IMG/VR virus record: IMGVR_UViG_3300043172_000208
Span: 1-22,100 of that record
DNA length: 22,100 bases
Strand: one strand, 5' to 3'
Origin: a virus
A model generated the notes under the pieces. It was not told where the DNA came from. It worked only from the letters and a program-made list of their open reading frames with translations, and ran no database searches. The position numbers and the translations under genes are program-made. Below are positions 1 through 7,232 of the stretch, piece by piece; the stretch's first letter is position 1; the number at the start of each line of letters is the position of its first letter.

Positions 1-370
1 CAGTACCGACTGGACCTACAGCATCACGAGGAAGATCTTCAGGGACAGCACCGAGTTCTTCCATCACATCGTAGATACTATCTCCACTTCCAAGCGCAGA
101 ACTGACATCAATGCCAGCCGCGTTGAGGATGGCAGAAACTGCATCTACTGGAATTCCTACACTGTTTGAAATGCCTAGAGTAACTCCATGACCAAATTCT
201 TCAAACGGACTGTCAAGATGCTCTGCTCTTCTTTGGGCTGCTAAGAACAGACGCTCTCGCTCCGCTGATTCAGCTATGTATTGCTGACGGAGAGCTTCTA
301 ATTCATCAGCACCACCAACTTCACCTTCTGGTTGGAGTTGCTGTAATAGATCTTCTTCGGTAGTTGACAT
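1..370 (-). CDS. Start of a putative large internal virion protein, 3' end beyond window
   Basis: I read this gene directly from the sequence. ATG 370 has GAGG eight bases upstream, lies ten bases after the previous stop, and the frame stays open to base 1 (123 codons). It begins MSTTEEDLLQQLQPEGEVGG, close to the MATTEEEL start of the gene before it. A charged helix follows (LEALRQQYIAESAERERLFLAAQRRAEHLD). Next come FGHGVTLGISNSVGIPVDAVSAILNAAGID and GSGDSIYDVMEELGAVPEDLP. That Gly/Val-rich segment followed by a GSxxSIxxxxxxxG motif resembles the N-terminal region of large ejected virion proteins in podoviruses. Only the N-terminus is visible, so the call rests on this and on the neighbouring genes. 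Confidence 0.7.
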   Translation of the reverse strand, partial: MSTTEEDLLQQLQPEGEVGGADELEALRQQYIAESAERERLFLAAQRRAEHLDSPFEEFGHGVTLGISNSVGIPVDAVSAILNAAGIDVSSALGSGDSIYDVMEELGAVPEDLPRDAVGPVGT

Positions 371-380
371 CTAGTCATCC

Positions 381-1832
381 TCACTCATAAAAGTCATCCC
401 ATGCCTTACGATGTTCCATCGGCATGAGCTTCCATTGTAATTCTGATCCAGCCCATCCAGGAGGAGGCATCTCAAACTTAGCTTCTCCTTCTGCGTATTC
501 TGGTACATCCACAGAAGGAAGACCTGGGATTATTCGTGTTCTGCGTTTCTGTCGGTCAAGAGGAACACGTAGATCCCTCAAGAAGATATTAAGTAACCGA
601 GCATTCTGTTTGAGATCACTACGTTCTTGCTGCGGAAGTGTTACATCCTGCGCACCTTCTATAGCATCCAAGTAACGATCCCAAAGTTCACGATCCAAAG
701 CGACCATCCTGATCTTCATAAGTTCTGGAGTATCTAAGATTGAATGTTCAATGGCTGCTTCTTCAATCGCCATTTCAATCAATCGTACTGGCATCCTTGG
801 GTTATCAATTAGCGCTCTGGCAAGATCACGTGATCGCAGCATCAATCCGTGTCTACCTTCAATCGTCTTGACGGCGAGCGGAATTCCTACCCTTGAACCG
901 CCGAATATACTACTTATGATTGAACCGCCGACTCTAGCAGCAGCCCACGGACCTGTTCCGTCTGTCATATCCCAGAGTGATGTTCCTTCATCAATACGAC
1001 GCATCACTATATCATCTGCGAGCTTCTCTTCTTCACTACGGTAATCCACCGGACCATCACTCACTCCGTTCTCTGGTCTTGGAGGACGTGACTTTTCATC
1101 ATCTGGGAAGTATCCTTCAAACTGACTTAGATCATTCAGTGGTATTTCTCTGACTGAACCATTGATCTCGTTCACTAATCGTGCCACGCCGAGTCCTTCC
1201 ACAATTTCAATACCGACATAGCCATCGACAAGTGCCATCGCTTCACCTTCACTGAAGTTATGAAGTCTTACGAGATCGTCAACCTTAGCTTGTCGTGTCC
1301 TTGCTCCTCTACTACTCGTACCAGCATACCTGAGCGTTCGCAGAGCTTCCTGCCCCATCTTAGTCTCACGCTCAAATTCAAGCTTCGCCATTTCAAATTC
1401 AGCTTCAGTGAGAGGACCACCGACTCCGGCGAGCGCAAGATCTATTTCACTCAACCCTGCTGCCTGTGTAGCTTCAAACTTTCTTTGCTCAGCAGCGAGC
1501 GGCTGAAGGTTACGAGATACCGCAGCAGCAGTCTCACCGATTGATCCAGCCTTCGTCGTCGCTCCTAGACCGGCAGAGAGAGCAAAGAGTTTCTCTGCAC
1601 GTGACGGTCCTTCCATTTCCTGTATGCGCTTGCGAGCTTGCTCAAGCGCTCCTCTAATACTTTCTTGCTGTTCCTCAAGTGCTGCGAATGCTTCTTCTTC
1701 TCTCCCAGGTAATCTCATCATCTGCTGAGATAAGATCGCCCGAGCATAAGATAAACTCTCAGGAGATGACTGCTGGCCACCACCAAGAATATTTTGTAAT
1801 GCGACGGACAGTTCTTCTTCAGTTGTTGCCAT
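381..1832 (-). CDS. Helical internal virion-type protein, 483 aa
   Basis: I chose ATG 1832 (MATTEEEL) because it overlaps the previous stop by one base and has GGGGAGAA five bases upstream. An in-frame ATG at 1847 lies inside the previous gene. Residues 45-75 are a coiled-coil-like helix (EEEAFAALEEQQESIRGALEQ...). Residues 76-105 read GPSRAEKLFALSAGLGATTKAGSIGET, a Gly-containing segment I have seen in other phage virion proteins. More charged helix follows to about 165, then a region of about 300 residues without familiar motifs. That region is acidic at first and basic in part towards the end (RQKRRTRIIPGLPSVDVPEY). There is no clear membrane helix. Its place between two other ejection-type genes suggests an internal virion protein. 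Confidence 0.75.
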   Translation of the reverse strand: MATTEEELSVALQNILGGGQQSSPESLSYARAILSQQMMRLPGREEEAFAALEEQQESIRGALEQARKRIQEMEGPSRAEKLFALSAGLGATTKAGSIGETAAAVSRNLQPLAAEQRKFEATQAAGLSEIDLALAGVGGPLTEAEFEMAKLEFERETKMGQEALRTLRYAGTSSRGARTRQAKVDDLVRLHNFSEGEAMALVDGYVGIEIVEGLGVARLVNEINGSVREIPLNDLSQFEGYFPDDEKSRPPRPENGVSDGPVDYRSEEEKLADDIVMRRIDEGTSLWDMTDGTGPWAAARVGGSIISSIFGGSRVGIPLAVKTIEGRHGLMLRSRDLARALIDNPRMPVRLIEMAIEEAAIEHSILDTPELMKIRMVALDRELWDRYLDAIEGAQDVTLPQQERSDLKQNARLLNIFLRDLRVPLDRQKRRTRIIPGLPSVDVPEYAEGEAKFEMPPPGWAGSELQWKLMPMEHRKAWDDFYE

Positions 1833-2890
1833 TACAGTTCTCCCCATCCTTCCTGAGGCTTCCAGTAATCGGGGTCAGCTTCCTTCTCTACGAAGCCTCC
1901 TTTGGCGTACTGTACGAGACCTCCTTCTGAACGATTGAAGATATCATATGCTCCGGCTCCTGCTGATAGGAACGACCCAAGCTGAGACAGACCCGGTGGA
2001 GCGTAATCAAGATTCGCCATTGGTCCATATTCCTGCCTCGTTTGAGCAGTGTTATACGGCAGTCCCCTGACAGTAGCATTCATCCAATCTATAGTCTCTC
2101 TTGGGTAATCTCTCTGACGTTCAAAATCAGAGTACGCTAGATCTAGACTTCGCTGATCCATTCCTCTCCGTGTTCTACCGACTGCTTCCATTGCACCTGC
2201 ATCACCGTATCCCATCCTGGACGCCATCTCTCCGAGCGCTCCATACATGCGTGAGCCTTCAACGCCGAGTTCACCGGCGATGCCAGCCGCTTGAATATCT
2301 CTTGCAGCATCTGCGCCATACAATTCTCCAGCCTGACCATACCCTGTAGATAATGCCGCGAGTTGCTGAGAAGTAAGACTTTCAGACATATCTCTCGTTG
2401 CTCTACCAGCCATATCCATCATGCGATCACTACCGAAATGACCAGCACGAGTGAACGCACTTTGTAATCCTGGAAGTGTCTGCTCCGTAAACTGTCTTCC
2501 CGCAAGTTCTGCCTGACGATTCAACACATGACCTATGAACGGATCCATGTATTCTCCGACAGCAGAGGGGAATCCCTGTGTCCCCGCACCAAGATATTCT
2601 CCAGCTTGCGTAAGTCCACCTCCGAGTGTCTCTCCAGCCATCCCATGATAAGGTTGCCACGCTCCTACGTTCTCTTCGGTCATACCGAACGCTTGCTCTT
2701 CTTCTGGGCTGAAGTCCGCTATACGAGGACCTCCATAGGGTTGATATGGTTCCCCCGCTATTGCATTCGCACGAGAGATTATCCCTTGCGTATAGTCAGA
2801 CAACCATTGAGGCATTGTCTCAACTGTCTGTCCGTACTGCGAGACTGACGGAGGCGGTCTTCCTTCAAATAGAAAATCGTTGATTGGCAT
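1832..2890 (-). CDS. Putative internal virion protein, 352 aa
   Basis: A GAGGG sits about eight bases before ATG 2890, and there is no gap to the previous stop. Residues 46-68 (GEPYQPYGGPRIADFSPEEEQAF), 114-123 (YMDPFIGHVL) and 135-170 (LPGLQSAFTRAGHFGSDRMMDMAGRATRD) form a trio of motifs I know from a widespread family of podovirus internal or DNA-transfer proteins. Alanine-rich helical repeats continue to about residue 270. The C-terminus has a GGLVQYAKGGFV element like those of the 730 aa and 109 aa proteins, then an acidic Trp-containing end (YWKPQEGWGEL). No signal peptide is seen. The stop overlaps the next gene by one base (TAATG). Together with its neighbours it probably makes up the ejected protein set. 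Confidence 0.75.
   Translation of the reverse strand: MPINDFLFEGRPPPSVSQYGQTVETMPQWLSDYTQGIISRANAIAGEPYQPYGGPRIADFSPEEEQAFGMTEENVGAWQPYHGMAGETLGGGLTQAGEYLGAGTQGFPSAVGEYMDPFIGHVLNRQAELAGRQFTEQTLPGLQSAFTRAGHFGSDRMMDMAGRATRDMSESLTSQQLAALSTGYGQAGELYGADAARDIQAAGIAGELGVEGSRMYGALGEMASRMGYGDAGAMEAVGRTRRGMDQRSLDLAYSDFERQRDYPRETIDWMNATVRGLPYNTAQTRQEYGPMANLDYAPPGLSQLGSFLSAGAGAYDIFNRSEGGLVQYAKGGFVEKEADPDYWKPQEGWGEL
1838..1845 (-). promoter_or_regulatory. Ribosome binding site deciding the start of the 483 aa gene
   Basis: GGGGAGAA lies five bases before ATG 1832 and fits the TAATG-coupled start rather than ATG 1847. Confidence 0.6.
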
Positions 2891-5083
2891 CTACTTACCC
2901 TCTTCCTTTTTCGCTTCTTTCAAATCCTTTCTGAACCGTCTGATAAACTTAGAGTCTTTCTTAAACCCTCCAAGTTCTTCAAGCAATTCAGCCTTCTCTT
3001 TGTCTGACATTCTTCTGCCTTCTTTACGACCAGTTTTTCTTCTGGCTCTCACCCTCTTTTCTACTGGTCCTACTGCCGAAGTACTTTCACTTTCTGCCGC
3101 ACGTTCAAGAGCCGCTAGAATACGTTTAACTGATCCACCCTTCGCAAGTCCAGTGATCACCCTGCTTCCACCGTCTAGTGACTTGAGCTGAGAAGTGATT
3201 TCATTGACTCGCTTCTTATTACCAGACGTGATCGCTTGCTCTAACCTATTAGCTAGACGTTTGAGATTTCTCAGTGCTGTCTTACCAGTAGAAACTTTGC
3301 CGCCTTCTTCCATGTACAGTTCAGGTTTCTTGGCAGCATCACTGAAGCCTCCCTTCGCAAGCTTCTTCGCCTTGTGCTTGCGGAGCTTCTCGCGCATTTG
3401 ATCCAGACGACGCGCTCCGGCATCTGTACTTCCATCACCGAGTAACGCAACAGATTCACTGTCTATCACGTATTCACCGTCACTCAGCACTGCTGGAATA
3501 TCATCACTGCGACCAGTCCCAGGCCCACGAACGTGACCTCCGGTTTGATACTTCTGTATGAGTCCGCCGAGCGCAACATTAAGTCCTTGAGGGGGACCTC
3601 CGTATCCTCCGCCGTATCCTCCACTCGAATATCCCGGTGGGTACGCCATTCCGGAATTCTGATCGTACGTCCACCCTTGAGTTTGGAGTGATGCACCTTC
3701 AGTTGGAGATACCTGAAGAGGCTGAGTCCCCTGAATCATAGGACCACCTCCGCCAGTTGATCCCATCGGACCTTCTGGGGTCAGTGATGGAATCACGTTC
3801 GGCTCAAAGAATGATGCTTCACCTTCTTGCGGTCCGCTCGCTCTCCCATACGTGAAGTAGTCCGCCGCTGGCAACTGAGTCCTGTCAAACGAAAGATTCG
3901 GCAACGGATCATTGAACCCTGGAGGTAGATTAGCAGAGAAGTCTGGAGGTCCTTCGTCTCCACCACCGCCAAACGCTCCAGCCATTCCAGCAACACCGAG
4001 CGCTCCTCCGGCTGTGAGCCACGGATGTTCTTGCATCCAGTCTTTACTTCTATCCCACCAACTCGGGTCAGCTTGAGGAGCTCCACCAGATAACACTGCT
4101 CCGGGAGTGAGACCAGACCCGAGACCGGATATATCACCTGGATCTCCAGCGACTGTCTGTGGTAGGAGTTCACTGCCATAACCGAATGGATCTGCCGCAT
4201 TTGGATCGATACTCATAGACCCCGGAGTTACATCAAACTCACCCTTCATGCCTCCACCCATAGGAGTGAAGATATCTTTACCGATGTCAGTCAGCTTCCG
4301 CTCTATCTTCTGCATCGGTTTGCCCATCATAGACGAAATTGCTTGCCCGGTAGCTCCGGCTCCGAATCCTACACCTGTCGCTTCTCCTGCTACTCCACCG
4401 AGCAGAGCATCTCCAGCTATCTCTGCTGTCGCTCCACTCAATCCAATCTTCTTACCAATGTCAGCGCCGACTCCGCTCATCGTCAGACCACTGAGCGCTC
4501 CACTGATCGCTCCAGTCTTACCTCCACTGACTGCGCCGATACCAGTACGAAGAACCGTATTGCCGATCGTCGCCGCAGCTTTACCAGTAGCACCGAGCCA
4601 TCCGCCGATTGCACTGCCGAGCCCAGGAGCGAAAACATTCAATGCGATAGGAGCAAGGATGCTGAAGAGTGGGCTCTTGACAATCTTCTTAACTGTCTTC
4701 TTGATTCCTTTCCATAGCTTACTCAGGAATCCATACTCAGGAACACCTGTCGTCGGATTGATATCTGGCTCACCCCACATAGAAGTGATAGCTTCATACT
4801 CTTCAGGGGCTAGATGAAGAAGCATCTCGTCGTCACCGCGACCAGCTTGCCGAACTTCTTCAGCTTGCTGCTCCATGACCTGTCCGAGTCCGCCTTGTTG
4901 ATATCCATTGACCGCTCCGCCCATATTATACATACGAAGTTGTTTTGATTTTCCGCCCTTCGGACCACCGAGCTCTTCCGCTGCTACAGTCACGAGCATT
5001 TCTAATGCTCCAGGGACCTGAGCAAGAGAGCCGATCTGTTCGGTCATTTCTTTGCCGCGTTGAAATTCTGTTCGTCCTGTCAT
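2891..5083 (-). CDS. Putative internal virion / DNA-ejection protein, 730 aa
   Basis: The ATG at 5083 has AGGA five bases upstream. The protein has a mixed make-up. Residues 120-250 are a basic amphipathic helix (WKGIKKTVKKIVKSPLF) followed by Gly/Ala-rich hydrophobic stretches (ILAPIALNVFAPGLGSAIGGWLG, ISGALSGLTMSGVGADIG) that could enter a membrane. Residues 275-500 are Gly/Pro-rich and disordered. Residues 520-579 carry the GPGTGRSDDIPAVLSDGEY ... LGDGSTDAGARRLDQM motif known from many environmental phages. The C-terminal 130 residues are strongly basic. KGG or xGGx elements recur (MGGAVNGYQQGG, GGLIQKYQTGGHV, KLAKGGF, GLAKGGSV). The plan suits a protein packed in the capsid and injected with DNA. 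The next gene starts immediately after its stop. Confidence 0.7.
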   Translation of the reverse strand: MTGRTEFQRGKEMTEQIGSLAQVPGALEMLVTVAAEELGGPKGGKSKQLRMYNMGGAVNGYQQGGLGQVMEQQAEEVRQAGRGDDEMLLHLAPEEYEAITSMWGEPDINPTTGVPEYGFLSKLWKGIKKTVKKIVKSPLFSILAPIALNVFAPGLGSAIGGWLGATGKAAATIGNTVLRTGIGAVSGGKTGAISGALSGLTMSGVGADIGKKIGLSGATAEIAGDALLGGVAGEATGVGFGAGATGQAISSMMGKPMQKIERKLTDIGKDIFTPMGGGMKGEFDVTPGSMSIDPNAADPFGYGSELLPQTVAGDPGDISGLGSGLTPGAVLSGGAPQADPSWWDRSKDWMQEHPWLTAGGALGVAGMAGAFGGGGDEGPPDFSANLPPGFNDPLPNLSFDRTQLPAADYFTYGRASGPQEGEASFFEPNVIPSLTPEGPMGSTGGGGPMIQGTQPLQVSPTEGASLQTQGWTYDQNSGMAYPPGYSSGGYGGGYGGPPQGLNVALGGLIQKYQTGGHVRGPGTGRSDDIPAVLSDGEYVIDSESVALLGDGSTDAGARRLDQMREKLRKHKAKKLAKGGFSDAAKKPELYMEEGGKVSTGKTALRNLKRLANRLEQAITSGNKKRVNEITSQLKSLDGGSRVITGLAKGGSVKRILAALERAAESESTSAVGPVEKRVRARRKTGRKEGRRMSDKEKAELLEELGGFKKDSKFIRRFRKDLKEAKKEEGK

Positions 5084-5092
5084 AGTCCTATC

Positions 5093-5329
5093 CTAGTTAA
5101 GTTCTTGGGTCAAGAAAAATAAACTCGCCCACTCCCGCCAATCATCGAAGTCGTATGGGTTCGGAGTATCAAATCCTATGAAGTCTGGGTCTCCTACCAA
5201 ATTCAGAGCCCAATCTTGCCATTTTTCTGGGTCATCTAGTTTCTGTGTTGTTCCAGTGCCAATCTCAAAGAATGAATTCAACCTGTCAGTCCATTCTATG
5301 ACGCCCATGTGATCTGGAGCAAGTATCAT
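5093..5329 (-). CDS. Small acidic Trp-rich protein, 78 aa
   Basis: An ATGA overlap with the gp10-like gene makes co-translation likely. The protein has two similar segments, PEKWQDWALNLVG (about 44-56) and FDDWREWASLFFL (about 62-74). Both follow a WxxWAxxL/F pattern, and an earlier EWTDRLNSFFEIG may be a weaker third copy. It is acidic with five Trp and many Phe and Asp. Similar WxxWA proteins sit between tail and ejection genes in some environmental phages I know of, without a known role. No membrane or signal segment is visible. It may be a small tail-plug or assembly protein; this is a guess from position. Confidence 0.75.
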   Translation of the reverse strand: MILAPDHMGVIEWTDRLNSFFEIGTGTTQKLDDPEKWQDWALNLVGDPDFIGFDTPNPYDFDDWREWASLFFLTQELN

Positions 5330-6858
5330 GATTCTACTCTTTCGCCAGCTATATCTAACTGCGCCAACGTCTCGCCAAATTCGTAGTTTCCGCCCACTAT
5401 ATTAGATGTAAATTTGAAACTCATCAATCGTCTAATGGTTTTCAGTTTGATTGTCTCATCTGTAGAATCGCTTGCTACTTCAGGGAATGTTCTAGGTGCA
5501 TCTTCTATGAATGGAGCCTTTGAATTAACGCGACCTCGTATATTAAGTGTCATTTCTTCCTTCTGTACAAAATCAGGTTCCACGCGAGCTACTCTCATTT
5601 CCGCATTGCTCGGCTGCTGATCATCGACTGGCATTCCAATTTCTGCCGTTTCAAAGTGCGATGAAATTGCGGTAATTGTAGAACCATCTATTTCGTCCAC
5701 TCCAGTCTCATGCTGCCAAAGTGTAAACTTCATCGGAGCCCCGACATTATCTGCATCAACTAGGAATGGCTTGTTATATACTCGCGCATAGATTCCAGCC
5801 GTTCTTCCTGGAGTATTCCCAGGACTTCGTTCTAACGGTAGTTCCGTGTCGTACCATGATCCTTCTTTCACGTTGAAGATAATCGCATGAGTACACTCCC
5901 TCGCGCTTCCTCTTGGGTAGCACCACCATATTTCATGAAACCTGGGAACCTTGAATGCGAACACTTTCTGTCGTTGACTAAAATTCAAATTGTCAAAAAA
6001 GAAGTTGATATTAAAATCATTCGGTACATCACGCACGACACCATTGAACATGAGCCATCTATCTACTCCTGGCCAGAAGTACGTTCCATCATACTCGATG
6101 ACTGCCTGACTAGACAATATACTGATGTCAGATGCAAGCGTATCAAACTGCCATATCGCAAGTCCACCGACGAACACTGCACGAATGAGCGCATCCAATG
6201 ACCAGAAGATACCAGCCGGACCCTGACCTGCTCCGCGCAGAGGTAATCCGGCGACGACCTTCTGTTGCGTGATGAATGCTTCCGCCTCTAACGTAGTGGG
6301 GTCATTGACGTTAGACCAGCCGATGCGTCCATTGTTACCGAAGCTGAATAGGTATGGACCAAGAGTTACAATCCCTCCACTCACTTCTGGGAGAGTTGAA
6401 TCTACGAGTATAGAAGGATCTACTACTTCCCCAAGATAGATCTTTGAATTCACTGTACTATCTATGTCAGCAAGATTAGATCCAGGATGTGCGACCACAT
6501 CTGTGAAGATTGCGACTGCATCGAAGAAGTGATCAAACTGCCACAGAGCATTGACGTCTGTAAATCCTACAGGAGTTCGAGTGTTGAGCGCGCTCAAAGA
6601 TCCACTTCCAGTAACGATGTACTGAGTAAGATTACTCGCTCCACCGATGTGCAGATACCGAAGACCGTTCGCGCTGAAACTGGTCATTCCTCGTGCTATC
6701 TCTGGAACCTCGCTGGTCACTGCTTGATATCCGCCGATCTTTCGTGGACGTCCACGCTGGAACCGAACCCACTGTCCATCTATATAGTTCTCACCTTCAA
6801 GAACTGTTCCGTCCCGTTTAATACCAGGAGCAGACCTAATTTTAATCGGGTTGGCCAT
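5326..6858 (-). CDS. P22 gp10-like tail hub / DNA-stabilisation protein, 510 aa
   Basis: The start ATG overlaps the previous stop (TAATG). The N-terminus (IKIRSAPGIKRDGTVLEGENYIDGQWVRFQRGRPRKIGGYQ) is the pattern I associate with tail-hub (nozzle) proteins of P22-like and environmental podoviruses. Regular beta segments with aromatic ends follow (LRYLHIGGASNLTQY, ALWQFDHFFDAVAIF, GPYLFSFGNNGRIGWSNVNDP, AVFVGGLAIWQFDTL, EYDGTYFWPGVDRWLMFNG, HEIWWCYPRG), as in a beta-propeller. P22 gp10 is about 470 residues, so the length fits. The protein would extend the tail below the gp4-like adaptor. Its gene lies about 9.7 kb downstream of that adaptor, whereas in P22 the two are neighbours. The stop overlaps the next start by four bases. 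Confidence 0.7.
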   Translation of the reverse strand: MANPIKIRSAPGIKRDGTVLEGENYIDGQWVRFQRGRPRKIGGYQAVTSEVPEIARGMTSFSANGLRYLHIGGASNLTQYIVTGSGSLSALNTRTPVGFTDVNALWQFDHFFDAVAIFTDVVAHPGSNLADIDSTVNSKIYLGEVVDPSILVDSTLPEVSGGIVTLGPYLFSFGNNGRIGWSNVNDPTTLEAEAFITQQKVVAGLPLRGAGQGPAGIFWSLDALIRAVFVGGLAIWQFDTLASDISILSSQAVIEYDGTYFWPGVDRWLMFNGVVRDVPNDFNINFFFDNLNFSQRQKVFAFKVPRFHEIWWCYPRGSARECTHAIIFNVKEGSWYDTELPLERSPGNTPGRTAGIYARVYNKPFLVDADNVGAPMKFTLWQHETGVDEIDGSTITAISSHFETAEIGMPVDDQQPSNAEMRVARVEPDFVQKEEMTLNIRGRVNSKAPFIEDAPRTFPEVASDSTDETIKLKTIRRLMSFKFTSNIVGGNYEFGETLAQLDIAGERVES

Positions 6859-7232
6859 TACGGTTTGCCTATCCTCTGTCTGATAGCCGCGTTCACTTGA
6901 CCGAAATTCAAATCTGGAAGACTCTGCGTAGCTCGTAATGTGTTGAGTTCATCAACCAGAACTTTGATGATCGCTGTCAGATCTTTCTTTTCATCAAATA
7001 GATTCTGTGCAAATCCAGATTCCTGGTCTTCCAAAGCATCTACGAGTTCAGAATCTAGATTCGCCTGATCCGCAGTATAGGTGATGAGTCCAGCATCCAT
7101 CGTCGCTTGATCAATGTCTGGCAATTCAATTTCAAGAGTGTCGGGGTTAAAATATATCATCAGATCCATAGCGCCAACATGACGAGCGAAAGAATGCCAG
7201 TTGTGACCTACTAAAAGAGTAACTTTTCCCAT
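6858..7232 (-). CDS. Small acidic fibre-partner protein, copy B, 124 aa
   Basis: It begins inside the stop of the 795 aa fibre (TAATG), the same arrangement as copy A after the 1120 aa fibre. The sequence opens MGKVTLLVGHNWHSFARHVGAMDLM. Its middle (DQATMDAGLITYTADQANLDSELVDALEDQESG) and end (IIKVLVDELNTLRATQSLPDLNFGQVNAAIRQRI) line up with copy A over the full length, with mostly conservative changes. It is acidic and mostly helical towards the C-terminus, with no signal or membrane segment. Being tied one-to-one to a fibre gene, it is probably a fibre-specific chaperone or a small bound subunit. Its own stop overlaps the gp10-like start by one base. Family relation to copy A is visible directly; function is inferred. 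Confidence 0.8.
   Translation of the reverse strand: MGKVTLLVGHNWHSFARHVGAMDLMIYFNPDTLEIELPDIDQATMDAGLITYTADQANLDSELVDALEDQESGFAQNLFDEKKDLTAIIKVLVDELNTLRATQSLPDLNFGQVNAAIRQRIGKP

Noticed and set aside
3793-4200. Second minus-strand frame of 135 codons inside the 730 aa gene
   Set aside because: It lies within a Gly/Pro-rich coding stretch in another frame, with no supporting start signal or motif, and the main frame is continuous.
4248-4817. Open plus-strand frame of 189 codons
   Set aside because: It lies wholly opposite the 730 aa gene and is rich in Pro/Ala/Ser only because it is the complement of Gly/Ala codons. It has no ribosome site or domain.
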